Positions 36,769 to 48,161 of a stretch of DNA of 64,000 bases are shown here, piece after piece (position 1 is the first letter of the stretch; the number at the start of each line of letters is the position of its first letter). Where the stretch lies: assembly GCA_000442125.1 (NCBI GenBank), contig KE546972.1, positions 1,324,022 to 1,388,021 of the forward strand, read 5' to 3'. The DNA comes from Opeltia flavorubescens (Eukaryota > Ascomycota > Lecanoromycetes > Teloschistales > Teloschistaceae). The notes under the pieces were generated by a model. It did not search any database. It saw only the letters and a list, made by a program, of their open reading frames with translations, and was not told where the DNA came from. The position numbers and the translations under genes are program-made.

Positions 36769-37505
36769 ATGGTGCCTAGTCAGATAACCTTCCTACGGCC
36801 GACTTCACTATGCTTCCAGTGCTTGAGGCGTTCTTTCACGACCACGATAGCCTATCGTCAGGTCCAGGCAGGCGCCCCTGCAATGCTAGCCCAATTTCGA
36901 GTTGACATGAAGGAAGCGATGAAAGCAAAAGATACACAAAGGTACGCCTCACAAATATTTATCTCCGAAATATTGTTCGATGAACTGACCGCGACTGCCG
37001 TTTCAGGCTTAACACGCTTAGGGGCATCCTGACAGAAACTACGTCACTCGAGAAACAATCACAGGGCATTTCGTCAAAAAGCGAACTCTTCAAACTACTC
37101 CAAAAACGCCAAAAGGCATGTACCGTCGCAGCGAAAGAATTTCAAGACGCTGGCCGCGAGGATCTTGTCGGCAAGGAGAACGAGCAGATTGGTGTTTTGC
37201 AGGGATATCTTGACGAGTTTGAAGTACTGACTAAGGATCAAACCGTTACCGCAATCCGGGATCTTGTGAAGTGGATGGAGTCCAAAGGTGCTAGTCCTCG
37301 GCGGGGCACCGTACGAAAACAGCTTTTTCAAGAGAAAGGTGCATTCCACGATCAAATTGTCGACGATCACCTTGTCACGATGACAATCAACGACCTGGTA
37401 GAAGATATGCCGCCATTGAAGAAGAAGCCAAAAAAGGAAAGAGAAAGGGAGAGGTTGAAAGAACAGGCTGGTGACAGTGACGGTGATGTGCATCCAGTTG
37501 TGTAA
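36769..37505 (+). CDS. AIM41: AIM41-like mitochondrial protein (YqeY/GatB-tail fold)
   Basis: Exons 36769-36941 and 37007-37505 give 223 residues; the 65-nt intron (GTACGC...TTCAG) joins KDTQR to LNTLRGIL. The start MVPSQITFLRP with Arg/Ser-rich FQCLRRSFTTTIAYRQ looks like a mitochondrial presequence. The core MLAQFRVDMKEAMKAKDTQR-LNTLRGILTE, then KLLQKRQKACTVAAKEFQDAGREDL and IGVLQGYL is the YqeY-like helical domain, related to the tail domain of GatB amidotransferase. The last 35 residues are highly charged (KKKPKKERERERLKEQ), unlike the usual end of the family. Its function in yeast is known only through mitochondrial inheritance phenotypes. Confidence 0.82.
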
Positions 37506-37869
37506 GATATGTTTTTAAGCTGGCGGAAGCCACATGATTGTGGTTCAATGGCCCCTTTTCGGATATCTGGGTGACCTGAGGAAGTTCGCCAATACAGTCA
37601 TCACCAAATCGACACCTCGACGTACGACCAGTCGCGAATGCCTTCAAAAGTCTTCGTGCACCCAAAGTCAAAGCGCCCCGGCATCCGACGTCGTGGGCGC
37701 TACAAAGGATCCAAAAATCATGGCCTTCCCCTCGCTGCGCCTTTCCAACAGCGATTTTTCAACAGCCAAAAGGAGATGGGTTGTGCTAATCAGAAGTTCT
37801 ACTCCAAGTCAGCAATGGAAGAACACATTTTGCGACGCGTATTTGGGACAAAAGTCGAATCCATCTCTG
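37506..37869. other. Convergent spacer, AIM41 / F-box gene
   Basis: 364 bases between two 3' ends. It contains an 86-codon ATG frame at 37638-37898 rich in Lys/Arg, overlapping the end of the F-box gene; it is not supported as a gene. Confidence 0.45.
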
Positions 37870-38838
37870 TTATTTCTGTAAAAATGCCGCAGGAATAATA
37901 CCTTTGAGCTCGAGCGAGTAGCTGACCGCAAGATCCTCGTCCCCCAACTCGTCTCTATGAAGTAGTATAGGGGCGTTTTTCCTGAAATTAGTCTCTTTGA
38001 CTTGGACCTTTAATCCTAATGTTCTACCCTGGTCTGCCCATATGATTGAGTCTGACTCTGTATCTATTATTGCTGCTTCATCGCCTTGTCTCTCGTTGTC
38101 ATTATTCGTTAATCGTTTAGACTTTTCTGCGAGCCATTTCCGCCATACCCTTTGGGTTTTCTTATCTATGATGTCGATGAAACTTAAGAATACCCCCCTC
38201 CGAGGGCCCATCTGGACAAGAGCTGCAGTGATCGACAATTGTGTGAAGAGCTCGTGGGCATCAAGGGACACTCTGTGGGTGACAAGGTCCGACGCTCCCT
38301 CGGTCCTTTGCAAAGTCGAATCCTGGTCTATAGGATTTGTCCTCGAGCCAGGGACATCGCCAGCTGGATGAGCCCACGAACTGCTACGTCCGCTAGCCTC
38401 TGCTCGAGAAGGCCGAAAGCGAGAATACAGATGCTTCAACTGGCCTCTCTCAATCTTGAGATCTCGGTAGAGAGAGCCTTGGCCTTCTCTCTCATTGCTC
38501 AAACCAGGGGTTCCTAAGTAATCACAGAAAACGTAGGGTTCTGTGTATTGAGCTGACGGATGATAACACTCGAGTATCAGCTTGCGATCCTCGAGAGACG
38601 CTGCAAGTAGCAAACGCTGATGGACGATACGGATGATGATATTGTGAAAGTGGTGGGAGATTGATCTCAATTGCAATAAAGACAGAGTTGGGAAGGAAGA
38701 TAAGACATGGATGAGTAGCTGTGGGATGTCAATTCACGTCAAGGCGCAGGTTCACGGGACGAAGACTTCTACCTCGTTTGGTAAGTCAGAGATGGGAAAA
38801 CTCGGCGTGCGTTGTTGCTGGACGTTCTTGAGCGGCAT
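37870..38838 (-). CDS. F-box protein, substrate unknown
   Basis: Two exons, 38773-38838 and 37870-38718, give 304 residues. The first exon is easily missed: ATG at 38838, 22 codons ending SDLPNE, then a 54-nt intron (GTAGAA...CCACAG). Splicing produces the F-box core LPNE-LLIHVLSSFPTLSLLQLR-SISHHF, which binds Skp1 in SCF ubiquitin ligases. The rest has no repeats such as WD40 or LRR. It contains IERGQLKHLYSRFRPSRAEA, a hydrophobic ELFTQLSITAALVQM and the ending LKGIIPAAFLQK. Fungal genomes hold many such F-box proteins with unassigned targets. The gene is convergent with AIM41. Confidence 0.75.
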
Positions 38839-38937
38839 TGCTCATGGACAAGCTGACAAAGACGGTATTTATTGTGGTACATCGGTTCATCCGCCGAGCT
38901 TGTGGTTACCGATATAACTGCATCCGCTGCAGGATGA

Positions 38938-40309
<1,372 letters not shown>

Positions 40310-40399
40310 TAGCAGCAGTAGCACTCATGCTCAGCACAAGGCTTCTTAAAGGATGAAGACTTAAGGTAAGTCCTTTCTAGAAATGAAGAATCAATTACC

Positions 40400-41526
40400 T
40401 CAATTTCCCTTCTTCGCTTCCCTCTCCTTCTTTCTCAACGCCCTTTTTCTTAGCCCTTCATGCATTCCCTTATTGATTCCTGCCACCAACCGATCATTGA
40501 ACCCCGCCACAGCTCCAATCCCCCATTGCATCAACGCATGCGTCCAATACGGCGTGCTCGTCCATGCCCACCCCTGTGCTCCTCCCGTTCTCCCTATCTT
40601 ACCCAAAACGTTCTTCACGAACACCTTTGCGCTCGGGACCATCAAACTCGGCTTCCGAACCTTACTCATCGCGCTTGTGACCAGATAGCTCTGGACTAAC
40701 TCCACCACAACGCCGTGCGGTTGCAATTCGCTCGCTAGAGCAGTCGACCATTGCTGCAAAAACGCTTTGCTGCCGCTATAGGTCGCGAGCAAGGGTGTAG
40801 GCATCAGACCGCCGAAAGAGCCCATGGTAAGGATCAGACCGCGACGCTTGGAGACCATCCGGGGTGCGACGAGAGAGGTGATGAGAAGAGTCCCATGCAC
40901 ATTTATATTAACAATGTCCCTCATCTCCTTCGCGTCCGTTTCTAGAAATTGAACGGGGATATCATGGCTCTTCCCCACATTGTTTACCAGCACCGATATA
41001 TCACCATCCAGCTCCGCGATCGCGGTCTGTAGTCTCTGCGTCGCATTCTCATGATTTGCGGCCACGGTGCTGAAATCGAACGCGAGGGTTTTCACGGAGA
41101 TGGACGGGTTTGAGGAGCGTATTTGTTGGGCTAGAGAGTCGAGTTTCGAAGCGGTGCGGGAGATCAAGAGGAGGTTGAAGGGAGCGCGGGAGAGTTGAAG
41201 GGCATATTCTTTGCCTAGGCCATCGGAGGCGCCGGTGATGATTGCCCAGCTTGAAGGGGGGCCGAAAGAGCGGAGCTGCATTGGTATGAGTGTGAGCTTG
41301 TGAGAGCGTTGGTAAAGAGAGGGAGGTGAGGACTTACGGGTTTTCCGGGGAGGATGAAGAGGGAGAGGATGAGGCGGGTGAAGCTGTAAACTTTGGAGGC
41401 GAGGAAGAGGGATCCTGTGAGAGTTGAGGTGAGGAGCAAGAATATGGCAGCTTTTTCGCCAGGAGTGGTTGTGGTGTCGATGTGTGAATTCAATTGAGCT
41501 TGTAGGAGACTGGTGATGGACTCCAT
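40400..41526 (-). CDS. IFA38: Very-long-chain 3-oxoacyl-CoA reductase (ER short-chain dehydrogenase)
   Basis: This is the second step of the ER elongation cycle: it reduces 3-ketoacyl-CoA with NADPH. Exons 41338-41526 and 40400-41275 give 354 residues; the 62-nt intron (GTAAGT...TGCAG) joins [12 protein letters not shown] to [21 protein letters not shown]. An N-terminal membrane helix ([22 protein letters not shown]) precedes the Rossmann fold with [19 protein letters not shown], the catalytic Ser in [10 protein letters not shown] and YSGSK (Tyr/Lys pair). The C-terminus is very basic ([10 protein letters not shown]), fitting ER retention. It lies 90 bases from the end of GAL7 (convergent) and is divergent from ERG28. 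Confidence 0.92.
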
Positions 41527-42064
41527 GTGGAAATTTGGAGCAGAATCCCCCTAAGGGTGATGTGAAAAAGGGAAGTTTGTTGATCTAGGTGAAGTTCAGC
41601 CGAGATCGCGCCGAGACTAAGCCCGACGTGATAATTTCCTCGAGATAAAGTTCAAGGGTGGAACAACGACTTCGATTGCTAAATCTTGTCAACGGCATGT
41701 GAACAGCAAGTTGATTGCCTGTTCAGCAGCACTCACAAGCAACGGAACTCGATACAACAACTTGCAATGCTATTACAATAAGATTTCCCCAAAGCCATTC
41801 CATCATTTGAGACAGTATTTATTGCGGAACCAGGATCTTTTTCCGAGAAGTATCTCCGCTTATTGAGCTTGCATCAGGTAAGTTAACGTAGATGCACGGA
41901 CCTATGCCACCAGCATGCCAAGGCGCGTTCCTGAAGATCATTTGCTGGGATCCGATCTAAGGTTAGGCTTCGTTTTCTACTACCTAACAGGATACCTGAC
42001 TTCCAATCGCCGGCCTTCTCGCAAAAGTAGATTTCTTTCTATCATCGAAAAAGTCATCACATCA
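41527..42064. promoter_or_regulatory. Shared divergent promoter, ketoacyl-CoA reductase / ERG28
   Basis: 538 bases between two ER-lipid genes that point away from each other. Directly repeated or palindromic sterol-regulatory sites were not recognised by eye. Confidence 0.45.
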
Positions 42065-42515
42065 ATGGCAACCTACCTTCCCCAAAACGAAGGTTTCCTC
42101 CAATACTGGCTCCTCCTCGTCAGCCACCTCAATCTCCACCTGTTCTTTCATCTGACAAGTACCATAGCTCTCCATAGTCTCAATCGGTAATTCCGTTCAA
42201 AGCTACCTCACAACATCCTACACCCGCCGTGTATACTCCGCTCCAGAAACAACCGTCACTCCTCTGCATGCTCGCACGTTCGGCACGTACACCGCGCTCG
42301 CTTCCATGATCAGGCTATATGCCGCATATAACATCACCAATGGTTCCATGTATCAGCTTGCTATGTGGACTTATATGGTTGCATTAGGGCATTTTTACAG
42401 CGAATGGTTGGTGTTTCGAACGGCAAGATTTGGGGAAGGGTTGGTGGGTCCGCTTGTCATCAGTATGACAAGCTTGATTTGGATGGTGGTGCAGTGGGGG
42501 AATTATGTTAAATAA
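42065..42515 (+). CDS. ERG28: Ergosterol biosynthesis scaffold protein ERG28
   Basis: ERG28 tethers the C4-demethylation complex (ERG25-26-27) in the ER. Exons 42065-42118 and 42168-42515 give 133 residues. The 49-nt intron has a weak donor (GTCAGC) but a clear ATCTGAC branch and CATAG acceptor; splicing gives QYWLLL-LSIVSIGNSVQSYLTTSYT, the expected family sequence, which neither frame gives alone. Further family motifs are RTFGTYTALASMIRLYAAYN, WTYMVALGHFYSEWLVF and LIWMVVQWGNYVK. Four hydrophobic segments are visible. The gene is convergent with the cyclophilin gene, 200 bases apart. Confidence 0.9.
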
Positions 42516-42716
42516 AAATGCGCTCTGTTGGTGAACCATCATCCAGTTTTCACTGCATGAAAGGGTGAGAGGCAGCATTGAACATGACTTGTATACAACT
42601 GGCCATCATCGCAGCTCGCTCCGCCGAATAATCCTAGGGGTATCTTATGTTTTCCTGGGCCGTACTCCTCGCTTGCTGACCAATGTATGCTGCAATCCCG
42701 ATGCAAGATGTAATAC

Positions 42717-43973
42717 TCACCAACCTCGTTCTCGGTACTTCATACTTCCTCTTCCTTTGAACTTTATTCCAGGCTCTTCTACCTCGTCACTGCCTCCTCC
42801 GAGTCTTCCGTCATTCAGTCGTCCGCGCTTATTATGCTCTTGTAATTCGTTTCCCAGATGGCCATGGTAGTTTGCACCACTATCGAATTCTTTTCCATCG
42901 CGTTGCCGGTCTTGATACTCAAATCTTCGCTTCTGATTGTGCTTGTCTATGGGAGCACGATCGCGCGGTCCAGAATGCCTACTACGCTGGGGTGATCTTT
43001 CTCTATCTGTTAATCTACGCCTTAAGTGCGGCGATCTCGACCTTCTTGGAGACCAAGAACGTGATGGAGGCGAGCTGCGCCTACGATCTTGGTGATGTCG
43101 TGACCATGATTTAGGGAGATGTTCATGTGGAGACACGGAGCGTGTAGAAGTACGTCCACGACGATTCTCGTCAAGTCCAACGTCGCTTCGTCGACGAGGC
43201 GATTGGGAATGCTTGCGCTTTTTATGGTTGTGGGATGGAGACTGAGAACCATATCTTGATGTTGCTGAAGAGCTTGAAGTACTTTGTTGTCGGGATCTTC
43301 TACTCTTCTTCTCTTCCGATCTCGAAAGCCCGTCCTCCGTCTTTCCGACTGGGACACGAGGGGCGGCTACTGGCTTCGAGAGCCGTTCCAATTCTCCACA
43401 ACGGGATACGATGATTTCCGAAAAAGGCTGGTCTTTCTTATCGACGGATACTTTGGCCATTCGTTCACACACATCCATACCCTTCACAATGCGTCCAAAG
43501 ACTGTGTGTTTGCCGTTGAGATGTTCACAAGGGGCCAAGGTGATGAAGAACCTGTATCCCAAGGCATATTGTCAAAGCTGGTATTATCGGAGATTGCATA
43601 ACATGACTTACTGGCTGCTGTTAGTATCTCTTCCTCGGTTCGCCATACAGACCAATCCTGCAGCATCTATTTCTCTCCATCCAAGATTCTCATCTTCAAA
43701 GTTCTTTCCATAGATGCTTGTCCCTCCCGTACCATTGCCTGCAGTAATATCACCACCTTGTATCATGAACTCGTCAATGATCCTGTGGAACGGAGAGCCC
43801 TTGTATGTCAAAGGGGTAGCTGCGGCATCAGGAATGTGAGACGATGTGCATATTGAGCGGAAGTTTTCGCAAGTCTTGGGGGCCTTGTCGGTGAAGAGCT
43901 CGATGATAACGCGACCATGGAAATCGGCGCCAGACTGAATATCGAGGAACACTCTCGGGCGATTGTAAGGCAT
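42717..43973 (-). CDS. RS-rich nuclear cyclophilin (peptidyl-prolyl isomerase)
   Basis: Exons 43612-43973 and 42717-43551 give 398 residues; the 60-nt intron (GTAAGT...TACAG) joins DTNSSQ to FFITLAPCEHL. Residues 1-175 are the cyclophilin domain: VFLDIQSGADFHGRVIIELF, CENFRSICT, the catalytic FHRII and FMIQGGDITAGNGTGG, then KHTVFGRIVKGMDV. The residue matching Trp121 of human cyclophilin A is His (CEHLNGKH), as in several large nuclear cyclophilins, which predicts weak cyclosporin binding. The C-terminal 200 residues are RS/RD-rich (SRSWSPRRSRSPHLRRR) and end GRGSMKYRERGW. The architecture resembles human PPIG, so a role at splicing or at the RNA polymerase II tail is likely but inferred. 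Confidence 0.9.
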
Positions 43974-44338
43974 TGCCCGCTCAATGGAAATTTGAGGGTT
44001 AATATGTTATGTCAATATACTTTTTCAAATGTTTGAACTGTCTTGGACCCCACCTCGGGATCTACTCCATCGGAACGGAGACACGAAGATCCCGCTATTC
44101 GGGTGACGGTCCCCATTAATATGAGAAATCTTTTTGGTGATGAGAGCAAGCGGCCGAGTGGTCTACATAGGTTATGTCACGGCAATACATGACAGCAATT
44201 AAGGATAATGCGGGTTCAAGCTCGTGATTAGATGCAATCAATTACTTCAGATACCATACAGACGCAGCAATGGTATCTAAAGTAGAAAGTGCCATGTCTC
44301 ATAATAGATCCGCAACGCCTGGCATTTGGTCAATTCCG
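43974..44338. other. Spacer, cyclophilin promoter and KRR1 3' flank
   Basis: 365 bases. It contains CGGCCGAGTGG (44151-44161) and GGGTTCAAGCTC (44212-44223), which resemble tRNA A and B boxes, but no acceptor stem pairs around them. Confidence 0.5.
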
Positions 44339-45502
<1,164 letters not shown>

Positions 45503-46769
45503 GCTGCAAGCGAGGTTGGAATTGAACGATAGTGAAATGATCGAGGGCGCAACCTGTATTCCGTAAATCCAAGCCACATGCAAGCGTGGCCTAAATTTTA
45601 GGGAACGGCTTCCTGCCGACTGCACATCGGAGCGCCGGAAATCCAACCTAAGTTTGTGTAGTCGAAGCCACTGGAGCAATCCACGTTCAGCCTTGAATGG
45701 CTCGTGCTTTCATTGCTTTACCGCCCTCGATTCCTGCTACATGTATCTTCTACTCTGGATCACTGCTCGCCGAAGCCATGGCGGACCACCGCATATACTA
45801 ACAACTGAACACTAACCAGCCAATATCCAACCAAATCCCGTGATTCGCTCTTACCGCTGTTTGTCTGATGAAAGTATGCACTAGTTGGGACCTGCTGGCT
45901 TCGCAAGAGCTGCTATGGTATTTAAGGAGGTGAAGGAAGGAGCAGACCCCTGGTTTAGAGGGTTGTGAAGCGCTGTTTCCTACATATCTTCGACTGTGTT
46001 GTCATGCAGTATCACCGTATAGTCAAAACCAGACGGAGAATTTGAAAATATTCCTTCTTTCTCCTTCCCTGCTCGTGATGTTATCTTTGAGGGTGACTTA
46101 TTCGATGAACCCTCTTCCCTGTTTCGGCAATGTGACTGCGTTTGACGGCGGCTCGGCTTCCACAGTCGGTACCAAACTGTCGGGCTTCCAGCTCCGTGGT
46201 ATCAGGACGTCTAACATCCTGCGCGGATCCTTTGGTATTGCCTTGCTTGATGACAGCATTAGCATCCAACCAGCCAGTGTATCTGAGATGCTCTCAATGT
46301 TTGGTAAGCTGACAGCCGTGTACATGCATAGGACCTCACCAGTCATGACCTCGAGTTCACAATCACACCGCTGGCCATCCTCAGCACCCTGAATGTGTCC
46401 AAAGAGGATTAGCTCATTAGTCCATCATCCGCAATATCTTCGCCAAATATGCACAGTCAGACAGATAAGAAAAGAAGCTGGAGCCCCCATATAATGGGGT
46501 GTGGACGCAAAGATCCGTCGACACAGACATGAACATACTCAAGTAAGGAATCGATATTGGACACTTGTGATTGTGTATAGTATCATTGACGAGGCTTCCG
46601 AAGAGCCAATAACGTAACATGAACAGCTATCCGCAAGTGAGAGCCAGCAATTGACCGTACAATCACTACATCGACGAACAAGCACCTTCATCCAGGCTTC
46701 CTACCAATTCCTATATACCTTGGATTGATTAGCTCATTGATAGGAAAATGTATCCAAGTCGTCAGCGAC
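45503..46769. other. Gene-free stretch, 1.27 kb
   Basis: KRR1 promoter on the left and methyltransferase 3' flank on the right. Frames of 80-115 codons at 46042-46392 (plus) and 46098-46346 (minus) overlap each other and match nothing I recognise. Confidence 0.45.
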
Positions 46770-48161
46770 TTACAGTGGGAAATATGGTCTCAAATTAGCA
46801 TTGGCTGCGTCCGCTCTTGCTCGGTTCACGAGCTCGTTGACGGCGTTGATGGACATTCCCAACCTTCGCGTGAACGGAAAGATGGCGAGTGTGCTCAGCA
46901 ACTGGCGGATGTTCTCCTTGTTCGCTTCTCCGATCCGACGTTGTCGTGCGTCTGAATACGTCAGTACGTGCGCTCCAACTCGATGGGGCTTGGTTCATGT
47001 TGAGCCAATGAGTCTGACGCAACCGCTCCAAAATATAAATCCAAGAGAAAGACACACATACCGGTGCCCCATGCACACGTAGGTAATGGGACCATGTTGG
47101 TCTGAATCTCCGTGAATCCAGCACTGGTGAGCAAGGCCTGCAATTGCAAGGCAGCCCTTGGGTCCTTGACTTCCTCGATTGATCTCATGTACTTGTTACT
47201 CCATCTGAAAGGTCATCAGCCAAATTTACCATCGACTACCGGAAAGAAACTTCGGCTCACTGTCTTAGAGCGTGGTTATCAGTGATGGAGCCATTGTCCG
47301 ACTGGCACATGTGGTAGCATTCCACTATCTGGACCCAGCACCCTGATTTGAGTACTCTGGAATATGGTCAACGGATTTGTCAACATACAGGAGGGCAGGA
47401 GTATTGCCACTTGCTTTTTGATATCGCGAAGGTATCCCGGCCATCTGCCCCTATTGATGCCACCACCGATGAGCCGGGAATTGACGAAGTCGAAGCTGTT
47501 GGCGTCGAAGGTGAAAGGACGATTTATGTCGTCGAGCTAAGCGATCTTGACTTAGACAGCGTTCTTTGGACAGACGACATGCGCACCTGGGCAGCATAGA
47601 TGATAAAAGGCTTTCATTCTTCTCTCTTGGGGCGACATACTTGGGCAATGAAATTCTCAGGCAAGTCATCGGGCTTCATATGTGGAGAGATATCAACTCC
47701 GATGACCTGGCTCACATATTAGAAAAACCAGTCGCAGCTTTGGTGGAAGGCTTACAGTGCTGCTTGGATACGCCTCGGCCACCTCCACGGCCCAAGAGGC
47801 AGCGCCGTATCCGCAATCCAGGACGCTACGAATTCTCCCTACTGGTGGAAAGAAATGTCTGCCATCAAAGACGATGTTGAGGACTTGATGCTGGGACTCA
47901 AGTCTGTCGGCTTCCTCCTGCAGAATGTATTGAGCAGACCTCCCTATAAGCGAGTGATACTACCCTACCTCGTCGACAGGGACTAAATGAATGGAGTGGT
48001 CGATCGAATACCGCTGGAAGTCTCGCCCATGGATAGTGGTAAGTCGAAGATATTGAGTGTCCAATGTCGTGGTACCTGCTTGGGGGTCCCTGAAGAAGAC
48101 CCCGGAAAGTCAGGCCAATACACGGTTATGTGGTAGCTTCAAGGAAATCAACGTACACCAT
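46770..48161 (-). CDS. SAM-dependent methyltransferase, UMTA/LaeA-like
   Basis: Eight exons, from 48161 downwards: 48157-48161, 47969-48089, 47756-47917, 47641-47706, 47415-47536, 47261-47356, 47062-47204, 46770-46951; 298 residues. No single frame shows it; each join restores conserved text. Key parts are FQRYSIDHSIHLVPVDE-EEADRLESQH, NIVFDGRHFFPPVGRIRS, motif I VLDCGYGAASWAVEVAEAYP, then VIGVDISPHMKP, FDANSFDFVNSRLIGGGIN, LKSGCWVQIVECYHM, NHALRQ-WSNKYMRSIEE, LTSAGFTEIQTNMVPLP, IGEANKENIRQLLSTLAIFP and NELVNRARAD, ending LRPYFPL. One intron uses a GC donor (47357-47414). The first coding exon is only ATGGT, spliced by a GTACGT donor, with a TATA-like box 103 bases upstream. The family often acts in secondary metabolism; the substrate is unknown. 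Confidence 0.85.

Noticed and set aside
37638-37898. 86-codon ATG frame, Lys/Arg-rich, between AIM41 and the F-box gene
   Set aside because: No family resemblance. It overlaps the 3' end of the F-box coding region and lies between two 3' ends.
44148-44230. tRNA-like A box (CGGCCGAGTGG) and B box (GGGTTCAAGCTC) upstream of the cyclophilin gene
   Set aside because: No 7-bp acceptor stem, a poor T stem, and no 7-base anticodon loop could be drawn. It is at most a degenerate relic.
46042-46392. Frame with a hydrophobic start that looked like a small secreted protein
   Set aside because: The frame opens at TTG, not ATG. From the first ATG (46078) the signal peptide is poor, and an overlapping minus-strand frame is equally long.
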